In this document: positions 39,019 to 47,871 of the stretch, one piece after another
Layout: each line of letters opens with the position of its first letter
Numbering within the stretch: the first letter of the stretch is position 1
Origin: Alcanivorax sp.
GTDB taxonomy: Bacteria > Pseudomonadota > Gammaproteobacteria > Pseudomonadales > Alcanivoracaceae
Reading direction: 5' to 3'
NCBI RefSeq assembly: GCF_002726155.1
Contig: NZ_PBSH01000050.1
Coordinates: forward strand, 47,751-111,750
DNA: 64,000 bases
Position numbers and translations under genes: made by a program
Notes under the pieces: model-generated
Database searches by the model: none
The model's input: the letters and a program-made list of their open reading frames with translations, nothing else
What the model was told of the DNA's origin: nothing

Positions 39019-39870
39019 ATGAAAAGCCTTAAATCACTGTTTATCTCCACCTTTATTTCCCTGGCGGTGTTCACCACTGGCATGGCGCTCTGGCAGCTGT
39101 TTACCGGTGGCGGCTGGCCGTGGGCGGTATTGTTGCTGACCTGTGTCCCCTCGGTGGGATTCTTCAGTTATCTGTTCGTATTGAAACCGGCGCGCACCAG
39201 CGAGAATCTGCCAACGGTATTTTGGCCGACCTTGCTGGGTACGCTGGCGGTTATCAGCCTGGCATTGGCCGGTCAGGCCTGTGTGGTGATGGTTAGCCTG
39301 GCGGTTCTCAACCTGCTCGGGGTGCACGCCTATATCCGCTGGTATAGCCGCTATGGTGCTCGCGGGGCAAATGTGGCGCTGGGTGAACCGTTGCCGGCCG
39401 TTACGTTCACGAACCTGGAGGGCAAGCCGGTAACCGTGGCGGATTACGCGGGCCAACCAATGGTGATGCTGTTCTTCCGCGGTAATTGGTGCCCGTTGTG
39501 CATGGCACAGATTCGTGAAGTGGCGGCGCAGTACCAGTCGTTGCAGGCCCAAGGAGTGCGTGTGGCATTGATCAGCCCGCAATCCCATAGCCAGTCTGCG
39601 GACCTGGCAAAGCAATTTCAGGTGGATTTTGAATACCTGCGCGATGATGACAATCAGGCGGCGCGTGCTTTAGGTATTGTCGATGCGGGTGGTACCCCGG
39701 CCGGGCTGGAGGCGCTGGGCTACGACAGTGACACCGTCATGCCAACGGTATTTATCGTGGATGGCGAAGGCCGGCTGGTGTATCAGCACCTGACAGACAA
39801 TTACCGGGTTCGCCCAGAGCCTGATCTGTTTATTCAGGTGCTTCGTGAGAAGGGCCTGATTGACGGGTAA
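39019..39870 (+). CDS. membrane-anchored peroxiredoxin/AhpC-TSA-like protein
   Basis: 283 aa. Residues 1-110 contain three or four membrane segments (about 7-27, 33-53, 70-104). Residues about 125-283 are a thioredoxin-fold AhpC/TSA domain with the redox motif FRGNWCPLCMAQIREV and VMPTVFIVDGEGRLVYQH. The active-site pair is C-P-L-C, unlike single-Cys peroxiredoxins. The role is probably thiol-dependent redox chemistry at the membrane. No operon partner: MITE-like element upstream, repeat-rich gap downstream. Confidence 0.82.
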   Translation: MKSLKSLFISTFISLAVFTTGMALWQLFTGGGWPWAVLLLTCVPSVGFFSYLFVLKPARTSENLPTVFWPTLLGTLAVISLALAGQACVVMVSLAVLNLLGVHAYIRWYSRYGARGANVALGEPLPAVTFTNLEGKPVTVADYAGQPMVMLFFRGNWCPLCMAQIREVAAQYQSLQAQGVRVALISPQSHSQSADLAKQFQVDFEYLRDDDNQAARALGIVDAGGTPAGLEALGYDSDTVMPTVFIVDGEGRLVYQHLTDNYRVRPEPDLFIQVLREKGLIDG

Positions 39871-39880
39871 AAGCAGGGGT

Positions 39881-39900
39881 GAGCTACGAGCTACGCTAGC
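39881..39900. repeat. short heptamer array 3
   Basis: GAGCTAC units (GAGCTACGAGCTACGCTAGC) 11 bases after the redoxin stop; same family as array 1. Confidence 0.75.
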
Positions 39901-39953
39901 TTCGATAAAGAAAGGCGGAAAAATTCCTCAGCATCTGCTTTCCTACGAAGTCG

Positions 39954-39981
39954 CTGTAGGAGCACCGTTTAGGGTGCGAAC
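39954..39981. repeat. REP-like element
   Basis: CTGTAGGAGC, then a GCACC/GGTGC stem around GTTTA, then GAAC. It shares TGTAGGAGC and the terminal CGAA with copies at 52378 and 57140-57273; Pseudomonas REP elements have the same head. Confidence 0.65.
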
Positions 39982-40017
39982 CGCGCGTAGCGCGAACATT
40001 GTCCGCAGGACGATCAA

Positions 40018-40057
40018 AGCTAGAAGCTAGAAGCTAGAAGCTGGAAGCTGGAAGCTA
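40018..40057. repeat. heptamer array 3b (GAAGCTA/GAAGCTG)
   Basis: About five tandem GAAGCTA/GGAAGCT units directly after the K+ channel stop. Together with array 3 and the REP-like copy it makes the whole 204-base gap repetitive. Confidence 0.85.
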
Positions 40058-40074
40058 AAAATCTGCCGTTGTCT

Positions 40075-40905
40075 TTAATCATCCGGCCCTTTCAGGGAAA
40101 GCTTCGGTAATTCTTCACCGCATTGCTGACAAAAGCGGGCGTCGGGCTCGTGGGAATGGCGGTGGCAACCGGGGCATTCACGTTCATAACGCATGCTCAC
40201 CCGGGCCGCTGAGATTTCGGCGGTCACAATCCCGGTGGGCACGGCAATAATCGCATAACCGGTGATCATGGCCAGCGATGCGATCAATTGCCCCAGTGAT
40301 GTTTGCGGTGAAATGTCCCCATAGCCCACCGTGGTAATGGTCACAATGGCCCAGTAAATGCTCTGCGGAATACTGGAGAAACCATGCTCCGGGCCTTCCA
40401 CCACATACATCAGGCTGCCGAAAATAATAATCACCACAAACACGGAAAACATGAACACAGCGATTTTGCGTCGGGTGCGGATCAAGGCAATGCCCAACTG
40501 GTTGGCCTCGCCCATGAACTTGGCCAGTTTCATCACCCGGAACACGCGCAGTACGCGCAAGGCACGGATGGTGAGCAAGTAATTGGAGCCGGGGATCAGC
40601 AGGCTCAGATAGGTGGGGATAATCGACAACAGATCCACAACGCCAAAAAAACTGCGGGCATAACGCAGCGGCCGTTCGCTGACCCACAGCCGGATGGTGT
40701 ATTCAATCGTAAACAGAATGGTGAAGAACCATTCGGCGGCGTACAGCGCGACACCGTATTCTTCGTGCAGGCTGGACACACTGTCGAGCATCACGGCAAT
40801 AACACTGCCCAGAATCGCCACAATAAGAATGATGTCGAATAACTGCCCGGCGGGGGTGTCAGTGCCGAAAATGATGTGTTGCCAGCGTTGCCGCAGGGTT
40901 TTCAT
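40075..40905 (-). CDS. voltage-gated potassium channel with C-terminal zinc ribbon
   Basis: 276 aa, six-transmembrane ion channel. S4 is visible as RALRVLRVFRVMKLAKF with regularly spaced Arg; the selectivity filter is TTVGYGD in the pore loop between S5 and S6. The cytoplasmic tail ends in two Cys pairs (CPGC ... CQQCGEEL), a zinc-ribbon-like module. Divergent from the esterase gene at 41015. Physiological role unknown. Confidence 0.92.
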   Translation of the reverse strand: MKTLRQRWQHIIFGTDTPAGQLFDIILIVAILGSVIAVMLDSVSSLHEEYGVALYAAEWFFTILFTIEYTIRLWVSERPLRYARSFFGVVDLLSIIPTYLSLLIPGSNYLLTIRALRVLRVFRVMKLAKFMGEANQLGIALIRTRRKIAVFMFSVFVVIIIFGSLMYVVEGPEHGFSSIPQSIYWAIVTITTVGYGDISPQTSLGQLIASLAMITGYAIIAVPTGIVTAEISAARVSMRYERECPGCHRHSHEPDARFCQQCGEELPKLSLKGPDD

Positions 40906-41014
40906 ACGCGGGTTAAATCCTTGACCGTGGATGAATAAAGTGTGACTTATTGTGGCTTGTTCAAGCCGGGATGACCACTTAGGCTCAAGTCTCTACAGTG
41001 GGACGGCCAAAAGC

Positions 41015-42013
41015 ATGGCAGACAACAACAAGAAACATTATCCGGCCCGGAGCTGGCAAGGAAAAGTGATCACCCGGACCATCAAGGGTGTGGTCAAACC
41101 GGTGGTCAGTCGTATCCGCTTTAGCCGCCGTTTTATGAAATTCTCTCAGTTGGGCTTTGATGCCGTTACCCTGGCTTTACCGGTGCCTTCGTCAGTGCAT
41201 ATTGCCCGCGCTCATATGGGGGGAGTCCCTGGTGAGTGGTTGATTGCCGGGCGCAACGTGCGCAGTAATCGGGTGGTGCTGTATTTTCACGGGGGGGCCT
41301 ATTTTTTCGGATCGCCCCGTTCCCACCGGGCGGTGACCTGGCGGCTCAGCCGTGAATGCCGCGCCAAAGTGCTGGCGCTGGATTATCGCCAGCCGCCTGA
41401 CTGGGCTTACCCCGCACCCCTGGAAGATGCGGTGCGCGCTTACAAGGCGTTGCTGGATACCGGTTACCGGCCGGAGCATATCGTGCTGGCGGGGGATTCC
41501 GCCGGCGGCAATCTTTCCCTGGTTACCTTACTGCGGTTGCGTGAACTGAAACTGCCGTTACCTGCTGCGGCTGTGCTGATCAGCCCTTGGGGGGATCTCA
41601 CCTGCAGCGGTGAGAGCATTCACGCTAATGCAGACAACGATCCGTTGATTCCGCTTGGTGCATTGCGCTTTGTGGCCAAGTCCTACAGCCGGGGCCAGGA
41701 TGCGGCTGCGCCTTTGTTGTCCCCCGTGTTTGCCGATTACTCGGGGTTGCCACCATTGCTGATTCAGGTGGGCAGTACTGAGGTGCTTTACAGTGATGCG
41801 GTGCGGGTGGCGGACCAGGCCGAGCGGGCGGGGGTAGAGCATACGTTGCAGGTTTGGGAGCAGATGCCCCATGTGTTCCATGCCCTTGCCGCCTGGTTGC
41901 CCGAGGCCAGTATGGCACTGCGTGAGATTGGCGTATTTGTGAATGCCAGGCTAGGCCACAGCGATGAGGCGGCCCATGTACGGGCCCGTGCGCAGATTGC
42001 CGGAGGCTACTAG
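41015..42013 (+). CDS. alpha/beta hydrolase, hormone-sensitive-lipase family
   Basis: 332-aa carboxylesterase. Oxyanion-hole motif HGGAYFFG, nucleophile elbow GDSAGGNLS, and a C-terminal acid/His pair (Asp in LYSDAVRVADQ, His in MPHVFHAL) form a complete triad. Start 41015 (MADNNKK) is chosen over 40952; the extra upstream residues are not family-like. No signal peptide. Substrate likely a short-to-medium acyl ester (family). Confidence 0.88.
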   Translation: MADNNKKHYPARSWQGKVITRTIKGVVKPVVSRIRFSRRFMKFSQLGFDAVTLALPVPSSVHIARAHMGGVPGEWLIAGRNVRSNRVVLYFHGGAYFFGSPRSHRAVTWRLSRECRAKVLALDYRQPPDWAYPAPLEDAVRAYKALLDTGYRPEHIVLAGDSAGGNLSLVTLLRLRELKLPLPAAAVLISPWGDLTCSGESIHANADNDPLIPLGALRFVAKSYSRGQDAAAPLLSPVFADYSGLPPLLIQVGSTEVLYSDAVRVADQAERAGVEHTLQVWEQMPHVFHALAAWLPEASMALREIGVFVNARLGHSDEAAHVRARAQIAGGY

Positions 42014-42217
42014 CTACTCGCTGCCGATCATGGCCGGACTGTAATCAAAAAGTTGTCCTGAGCCTTGTTCAGACACTAATGGGTAACGCTGGCTACGCTT
42101 GTTAACAGTCTACCAACCTCCTTGCTCTACAGCAGATTGCACATCCCTTTCATAGTCGATGCTACCAGCTCCTGTTCTGGGGGCCATAACGACAAAGATA
42201 TGATGGAGGGGTTCATC

Positions 42218-45200
42218 TTGGCTAATCAATTCAAACTTCTGGTCGGCAGCAGCGCCCTTGCGGCAATGCTGGCAGCCTGTGGTGGGGGAGGCAGCAGCTC
42301 AACGCCCGCTTCCAACACCTCGGACGCTGCCACGCGCGCGCTACCACCGGAAATCGCAGAGATCATCGACGAACAGAATGAGCTTACCGATGCCTTGTGT
42401 CCGGATGCGTCTGGCGACGCCGGCGATGGGGGATCCATGGATCCCGGTGAGTGTTTGACTGAAGGTGAAGAAGGGTCGGAAGACGACACCGGTTTCGAGC
42501 TGTCACAGGACATGATTGTTCAGCAGTTCTGCCCGGATGCGGCGGTGGCCTTTGATCCTGCCGGCCTGTTTGATCCTGCCATGCTGCAGGAAGATCCGCA
42601 GACTGCCCTGACCGGGTTCTTCGAGCAGTCCGGCACCTTTGCTGCGGCTTGTTTGCAGGAAGCGGCGGGCAATCTTCAGAATGCCGGCGATTTGCTGGGC
42701 GGTTCCAACCCGATTACCGAGGCGATTTGCCCTGAAGAATCCATGGACGGCACAGTCGACCCTGCCAACTGCTTCGCAGAAGCCGCCGCTGGTGGCAATT
42801 TGCCCGGTGGTGGTGACGGTGGTGATGGCGCCGCAGATCCGATTGCCGAGCAGCTTTGCCCGGAAACCGGCTCGATTGCGCCCAACCCTGCCTCTCCGAC
42901 CGCGTGTCTGGATGAAGCCAGCCGTGTCTATATCACCATCATCGACATGATCACCGCGCCCAATCCGTTGACAGAACAGATCTGTCCTCAGGATGCGGCA
43001 GATGGCCGAGTGAACCCGCCGGATTGCTTCGCCGAAGCGACCATGGGTATTGGTGGTTTCCCCGGCGACCCGGGCGGTGGTGATGGCAGTAACCCGTTTG
43101 CGCCGGTGCTGGAACAATTCTGTCCGGATACCGCAGCCGCACCGATCGGTCCGACAACCCCTGTGGACTGTCTGGCAGAAGCGGGCGGTGATTTTGACGA
43201 TGTACAGGACTTGCTGCTGGGCCCGAACCCGCTGACCGAGAACCTGTGTCCAGAAGCGGCCCAGACCACCCCAATTGATCCAGCAGCCTGCTTCATGGAA
43301 GTTGGCGGTGGCGGTCTGCCCGGTGGCGGCGGTGGCGATAACCCGCTAGCGCCAGTACTGGAGCAGTTCTGCCCGGAAACCGCTGCAGGGGAAGTGGGCC
43401 CGACCACGCCCATCGATTGTCTGACCGAAGCCGGTTCCGCCTTTGGCGACGTTCAGGATCTGATCTCCGGTTCCAACCCGCTTACCGAACAGCTGTGCCC
43501 GGAAGAGTCTGCTGACGGTACGGTTGATCCGGCTGCCTGCTTTGAAGAAGCGGCCGGTGGTGCTGGTGGTCTGCCCGGTGGTGGTGGCGATAATCCGCTG
43601 GCGCCAGTGCTGGAACAGTTCTGCCCGGAAACCGCTGAAAACGAAGTCAGCCCGACCACCCCGGTAGATTGCCTGGCGGAAGCCGGTGGCAACTTCCAGG
43701 ATGTGCAGGACCTGCTGCTCGGTCCGAACCCGCTGACTGAAAACCTGTGCCCGGAAGCGGCCCAGACCACGCCTATCGATCCGGCAGCCTGCTTTGAAGA
43801 AGCGGCCGGTGGTGCTGGCGGCCTGCCCGGTGGTGGTGGCGATAATCCGCTGGCGCCAGTACTGGAACAGTTCTGCCCGGAAACCGCTGCTGGTGAAGTG
43901 GGTCCGACCACACCCATCGACTGTCTGACCGAAGCCGGTTCCGCCTTTGGTGACGTTCAGGATCTGATCTCCGGTTCCAACCCGCTGACCGAGGCGCTGT
44001 GCCCGGAAGAGTCTGCTGACGGTACGGTTGATCCGGCTGCCTGCTTTGAAGAAGCGGCCGGTGGTGCTGGCGGCCTACCCGGTGGGGGCGGTGATAATCC
44101 GCTGGCGCCAGTGCTGGAGCAGTTCTGCCCGGAAACCGCTGAAAACGAAGTGGGCCCGACCACTCCGGTAGATTGCCTGGCGGAAGCCGGTGGTAACTTC
44201 CAGGACGTGCAGGACCTGCTGTTGGGCTCCAATCCGCTGACTGAGCAACTGTGTCCGGAAGCCTCTGCGGATGCTCCGATTGATCCGGCAGCCTGCTTTA
44301 TGGAAGCGGCCGGCGGTCTTGCGCCGGGCGGTGGTGAGCTGCCGGGTGCCGATGGCAACCCGCTGGCGCCGGTACTGGCTCAATTCTGTCCGGATACCTC
44401 CGAAGCAGATCTGGGCCCGACCACGCCGATCGATTGTCTGACTGAAGCTGGCGGCAACTTTGGCGATGTGCAGGACCTGTTACTGGGCAGCAACCCGCTG
44501 ACCGAGCAGCTGTGTCCAGAAGCCTCTGCGGATGCTCCGATTGATCCGGCTGCCTGTTTCATGGAAGCGGCCGGTGGTCTTGCGCCAGGCGGTGGTGAGC
44601 TGCCGGGCGCTGATGGCAACCCGCTGGAGCCGGTACTGGCTCAGTTCTGCCCGGACACTTCCGAGGCGGATCTGGGGCCGACCACTCCGCTGGATTGCCT
44701 GATCGAAGCTGGCGGTAACTTTGGCGACGTGCAGGACCTGCTGCTGGGCAGCAATCCGCTGACCGAGCAACTGTGTCCGGAAGCCTCTGCAGACAGCCCG
44801 ATTGATCCGGCAGCCTGTTTCATGGAAGCGGCCGGTGGTCTTGCGCCGGGCGGTGGTGAGCTGCCGGGTGCTGATGGCAACCCGCTGGCGCCGGTACTGG
44901 CTCAATTCTGCCCGGACACTTCCGAGGCGGATCTGGGGCCGACCACTCCGCTGGATTGCCTGACCGAAGCTGGCGGTAACTTTGGCGATGTGCAGGAGCT
45001 GCTGCTGGGCAGCAATCCGCTGACCGAGCAACTGTGTCCGGAAGCCTCTGCAGATAGCCCGATTGATCCGGCTGCCTGCTTCGAAGAAGCCGCTGGTGGT
45101 TTTGCTCCGGGTGGTGGTGGCCTGCCGGGTGCTGATGGCAACCCGCTGGCGCCAGTACTGGGTCAGTTCTGCCCGGATGCTTCCGAAGCGGATCTGGGGC

Positions 45201-45505
45201 CGACGACGCCTTTCGACTGTCTGATCGAAGCCGGTTCTGCTTTCGGTGATATTCAGGATGCCATCTCGGGCTCCAATCCGCTGACCGACCAGATTTGTTC
45301 AGAAGAGTCTGCCGACGGTAACGTGGACCCTGCGGCGTGCTTCATGGAAGCCATCAGTGGTGGCGCTGGCGGTGACGGCACGCCGCTTGATCCGATCCTT
45401 GATGGAATCTGCCCTGATGCGGCTGCAGGAGGCCTTAGCCCGACGCTGGCATTCGAGTGTTTGCTGGAGGGAGGTTCTGGCTTGGCCGGTTTGTTTGGCG
45501 GCTGA
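42218..45505 (+). CDS. large Cys-rich tandem-repeat lipoprotein of unknown function
   Basis: 1,095 aa from TTG 42218, chosen because GGAGGGG lies seven bases upstream; ATG 42200/42203 are alternatives. A lipoprotein signal ends LAAC (Cys21), followed by GGGGSSS and no Asp at +2, so outer-membrane sorting is expected. From about residue 108 it consists of 11.5 repeats of 83-87 residues. Each has two half-units: FCP(D/E)...DCL and LCPE...ACF, i.e. four Cys per repeat, joined by PTTP, GSNPLTE and a Gly-rich linker (GGLPGGGG or APGGGELPGADG). Strongly acidic. No known family recognised. Confidence 0.85.
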   Translation: MANQFKLLVGSSALAAMLAACGGGGSSSTPASNTSDAATRALPPEIAEIIDEQNELTDALCPDASGDAGDGGSMDPGECLTEGEEGSEDDTGFELSQDMIVQQFCPDAAVAFDPAGLFDPAMLQEDPQTALTGFFEQSGTFAAACLQEAAGNLQNAGDLLGGSNPITEAICPEESMDGTVDPANCFAEAAAGGNLPGGGDGGDGAADPIAEQLCPETGSIAPNPASPTACLDEASRVYITIIDMITAPNPLTEQICPQDAADGRVNPPDCFAEATMGIGGFPGDPGGGDGSNPFAPVLEQFCPDTAAAPIGPTTPVDCLAEAGGDFDDVQDLLLGPNPLTENLCPEAAQTTPIDPAACFMEVGGGGLPGGGGGDNPLAPVLEQFCPETAAGEVGPTTPIDCLTEAGSAFGDVQDLISGSNPLTEQLCPEESADGTVDPAACFEEAAGGAGGLPGGGGDNPLAPVLEQFCPETAENEVSPTTPVDCLAEAGGNFQDVQDLLLGPNPLTENLCPEAAQTTPIDPAACFEEAAGGAGGLPGGGGDNPLAPVLEQFCPETAAGEVGPTTPIDCLTEAGSAFGDVQDLISGSNPLTEALCPEESADGTVDPAACFEEAAGGAGGLPGGGGDNPLAPVLEQFCPETAENEVGPTTPVDCLAEAGGNFQDVQDLLLGSNPLTEQLCPEASADAPIDPAACFMEAAGGLAPGGGELPGADGNPLAPVLAQFCPDTSEADLGPTTPIDCLTEAGGNFGDVQDLLLGSNPLTEQLCPEASADAPIDPAACFMEAAGGLAPGGGELPGADGNPLEPVLAQFCPDTSEADLGPTTPLDCLIEAGGNFGDVQDLLLGSNPLTEQLCPEASADSPIDPAACFMEAAGGLAPGGGELPGADGNPLAPVLAQFCPDTSEADLGPTTPLDCLTEAGGNFGDVQELLLGSNPLTEQLCPEASADSPIDPAACFEEAAGGFAPGGGGLPGADGNPLAPVLGQFCPDASEADLGPTTPFDCLIEAGSAFGDIQDAISGSNPLTDQICSEESADGNVDPAACFMEAISGGAGGDGTPLDPILDGICPDAAAGGLSPTLAFECLLEGGSGLAGLFGG
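43091..45502 (+). repeat. tandem 249-261-bp coding repeat
   Basis: Units begin at 43091, 43340, 43592, 43844, 44096, 44357, 44618, 44879, 45140 and 45380 (half). The period is 252 bases in the middle units (84 aa) and 261 in the later ones (87 aa). Units at 43340 and 43844 are nearly identical, as are the four at 44096-44879 in their second halves, which points to recent duplication or gene conversion. Confidence 0.93.
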
Positions 45506-45530
45506 AGTTAGTTCTGCTAAACGTTTGAAG

Positions 45531-45558
45531 AAGCCCGGCAATTGCCGGGCTTTTTTTG
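45531..45558 (+). terminator. rho-independent terminator after repeat lipoprotein
   Basis: AAGCCCGGC-AATT-GCCGGGCTT followed by seven T. Confidence 0.92.
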
Positions 45559-45678
45559 TGCTGACTGGCGTGGGCGCGTTTTGTAGTGGCAGCTTGCCCA
45601 CAGTCGTACTGAGCGTAGCGGCAGTCGAGCTGGGGACATTCTGTGCATGTCATTCCCTCTAGCGCGCGATGAACCATA

Positions 45679-45708
45679 AAAAAAACCGCCCTGAAGGCGG
45701 TTTTTTTG
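45679..45708. terminator. bidirectional terminator downstream of DAHP synthase
   Basis: A-tract, stem ACCGCC, loop CTGAA, stem GGCGGT, T-tract; terminates the minus-strand aroF/G gene and could also stop plus-strand read-through. Confidence 0.88.
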
Positions 45709-45723
45709 TCAGCAGCGGGGCGA

Positions 45724-46797
45724 TTACTTCTGCCGTTTCGGCAGTGCCTCGCGCAGCTTGTCTGCCATGTTGCGAATGGCTTCTTCGGTGGTGTCCCAGG
45801 CGATACAGCCATCGGTGATGGACACGCCGTATTCCAGATCGTCCAGGTTCGGCGGGATCTTCTGGTTGCCGAATTTTAGGTGTGACTCCACCATCAGGCC
45901 AAGGATGGATTCGTTGCCTTCCAGAATCTGGTTGGCGATGTTTTCCATCACCAGCGGCTGCAGGCCCGGGTCCTTGTTGGAGTTGGCGTGGGAGCAATCC
46001 ACCATGATGTTGGTGGAGACACCGGCTTTCTCCAACGCCTGTTCAGCCAGCGCCACGGATACGGAATCGTAGTTCGGCTTGCCGCCACCGCCACGCAACA
46101 CAACATGACCATACTGGTTGCCCTTGGTGGTGGTCAGCGCCACGCGGCCTTCCGGGTCGATGCCCAGGAAGCGGTGCGGGTGTTTTACGCTGAGCATGGC
46201 GTTCACGGCCACATCCAGACTGCCATCGGTACCGTTCTTGAAACCCACCGGGCTGGACAGGCCGGAAGACATTTCCCGGTGTGTCTGGCTCTCGGTGGTG
46301 CGCGCGCCAATGGCGTTCCAGGCGATCAAGTCCTGCAGGTACTGCGGGGTGGTCGGGTCCAACGCCTCGGTGGCGGCGGGCAGGCCCAGTTCAGCCACAT
46401 CCAGTAGCAGCTTGCGGGCGATATGCAGGCCGTCTTCCACCTTGAAGGAATCGTTCATGTAAGGGTCGTTGATCAGCCCTTTCCAGCCCACGGTGGTACG
46501 CGGCTTTTCAAAGTAGACACGCAGCACCAGGTAGATGGTATCGCTCACCTCGTCGGCCAGCTTCTTCAGCCGGGCGGCGTATTCCATGGCGGCGTCCGTA
46601 TCGTGGATAGAGCAGGGGCCAATCACCACAAACAGGCGGTGGTCCTTGCGGTCCAGAATATTACGGATGGTCTCGCGGCCGCTGATAACAGTCTGGCGGG
46701 CGTTATCGCTGAGGGGTAATTTTTCCTTCAGCGCGTTGGGCGTAATCAGTACGTCCTGCGAGGCAATGTTAAGGTCGTCTACCTGCTTGTCGGTCAT
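45724..46797 (-). CDS. aroG: 3-deoxy-7-phosphoheptulonate synthase (class I DAHP synthase)
   Basis: 357 aa. Condenses phosphoenolpyruvate and erythrose-4-phosphate, first step of the shikimate pathway. VVIGPCSIHD, LRVYFEKPRTTVGWKGLINDP and GARTTESQTHREMSSGLS are diagnostic, with metal ligands in MVDCSHANSNKD. Which aromatic amino acid inhibits it cannot be told from sequence by eye, so the symbol aroG is indicative (aroF or aroH equally possible). Monocistronic, with a terminator downstream. Confidence 0.93.
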   Translation of the reverse strand: MTDKQVDDLNIASQDVLITPNALKEKLPLSDNARQTVISGRETIRNILDRKDHRLFVVIGPCSIHDTDAAMEYAARLKKLADEVSDTIYLVLRVYFEKPRTTVGWKGLINDPYMNDSFKVEDGLHIARKLLLDVAELGLPAATEALDPTTPQYLQDLIAWNAIGARTTESQTHREMSSGLSSPVGFKNGTDGSLDVAVNAMLSVKHPHRFLGIDPEGRVALTTTKGNQYGHVVLRGGGGKPNYDSVSVALAEQALEKAGVSTNIMVDCSHANSNKDPGLQPLVMENIANQILEGNESILGLMVESHLKFGNQKIPPNLDDLEYGVSITDGCIAWDTTEEAIRNMADKLREALPKRQK

Positions 46798-47126
46798 GAT
46801 GTGCTTTGCTACCTGTAGTTGCTGGAGGCCCCGTGCCCCGTTCTTGCGCGGCGGGCTCTGGCTGACACTCCCTTTGTAGAGGTTCAGCAGTCTAGCGGAA
46901 TCAGCCGGTTATAGAAATATCAAGGGGGGCTGTCTGCGCCATAGGGTGGGGCAATGAAGGAGGCAATGAAGGAAAAGCCAGCTATTAGCTACGAGCTGCT
47001 AGCTACCAGGCGCGAGGTGGTCCTGGGGTACGAATAGTCAGTGCCCGGGTTCCGACCGAATCCGCATACCTGACAGGTTATTTAAGAAACGGGTGTTCCT
47101 CGCAGCTAGAAGCTCGTAGCTAGCAG
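46798..47126. other. intergenic region upstream of DAHP synthase
   Basis: 329 bases without a gene. It must hold the DAHP synthase promoter at its left end. Heptamer arrays 4 (46981-47010, GAGCTGCTAGCTACC) and 5 (47103-47132) occupy much of the right part. Nothing else recognisable. Confidence 0.7.
46981..47010. repeat. degenerate heptamer array 4
   Basis: GCTATTAGCTACGAGCTGCT and AGCTACC: degenerate CGAGCTA units. Confidence 0.65.
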
Positions 47127-47132
47127 CTAGAG
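47103..47132. repeat. heptamer array 5, running into the sirtuin stop codon
   Basis: CAGCTAGAAGCTCGTAGCTA and GCAGCTAG. The TAG stop of the minus-strand sirtuin gene (47129-47127) is part of this repeat. Confidence 0.75.
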
Positions 47133-47837
47133 TCCTGCAATCAACTCTTCCACATAAGCCGGCACCAGCTCGCTGGCCAGCCCATGCTGGTGCTCCGCAA
47201 AGGCGGTGAGCCGCTGGGAGGGCTCCAGATTCAGTTCCACGGTGTGCGCACCATGGCGGTTGGCTTCTTCCACAAAGCCGGCGGCCGGGTAGACATTGCC
47301 GCTGGTGCCGATGCTGATAAAGCGGTCACACTGGGACAAGGCGCGGTAGATGGCGTCCATCTGCAGGGGCATTTCCCCGAACCACACCACATGGGGGCGC
47401 AGGCAGCCTTTGCCGCCGCAGAGTGGGCAGGGCAGGTTGACGGTCAGGTCGTGGTCCAGGTCCACCAGGCCGCCGCTGGTTTGGCAGCGCCCCTTGAGCA
47501 GTTCGCCGTGCATGTGGATCAGATTACGGCTGCCAGCCCGTTCGTGGAGGTCGTCGATGTTCTGGGTCACCAGCAGTACCTTGCCCGCCGGGAAGGCTTT
47601 CTCTAACTTGGCCAGTGCCCGGTGGGCCGCATTGGGCTGAATGGCCGGTGTAAGCAGCTGTTGGCGGCGCTGGTTGTAGAAGTTCTGCACCAGCAGGGGA
47701 TTGCGCAGGAAGGCTTCCGGGGTGGCCACATCTTCCACCCGGTGGTTTTCCCACAGTCCGTCAGCGGCGCGGAAGGTTTTGATGCCGGATTCCGCAGAGA
47801 TTCCGGCGCCGGTAAGTATTACAATGTTTTCAGCCAT
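47127..47837 (-). CDS. NAD-dependent protein deacylase, sirtuin family
   Basis: 236-aa SIR2/CobB-type enzyme. NAD motif [32 protein letters not shown], catalytic His in HMHGEL, zinc Cys in CPLCGGKGC and a single Cys in LKGRC. FYNQRR carries the Tyr-x-x-Arg pair found in class III (SIRT5-like) enzymes that prefer succinyl/malonyl-lysine (family knowledge), so deacylation of acidic acyl groups is likely. Its stop codon lies in a heptamer repeat. Divergent from the next gene by 34 bases. Confidence 0.92.
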   Translation of the reverse strand: MAENIVILTGAGISAESGIKTFRAADGLWENHRVEDVATPEAFLRNPLLVQNFYNQRRQQLLTPAIQPNAAHRALAKLEKAFPAGKVLLVTQNIDDLHERAGSRNLIHMHGELLKGRCQTSGGLVDLDHDLTVNLPCPLCGGKGCLRPHVVWFGEMPLQMDAIYRALSQCDRFISIGTSGNVYPAAGFVEEANRHGAHTVELNLEPSQRLTAFAEHQHGLASELVPAYVEELIAGL

Positions 47838-47871
47838 TTATCCGCCCGTATTACGTAAGGTTTCAGAGTTT

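Noticed and set aside
38712..39032. Plus- and minus-strand frames inside the 310-bp element after nasA
   Set aside because: They run through the terminal repeats and lack transposase motifs; the element is non-coding.
42226..45141. Series of similar minus-strand frames of 79-154 codons in the repeat lipoprotein gene
   Set aside because: Their 252/261-base spacing simply mirrors the tandem repeats of the true plus-strand gene.
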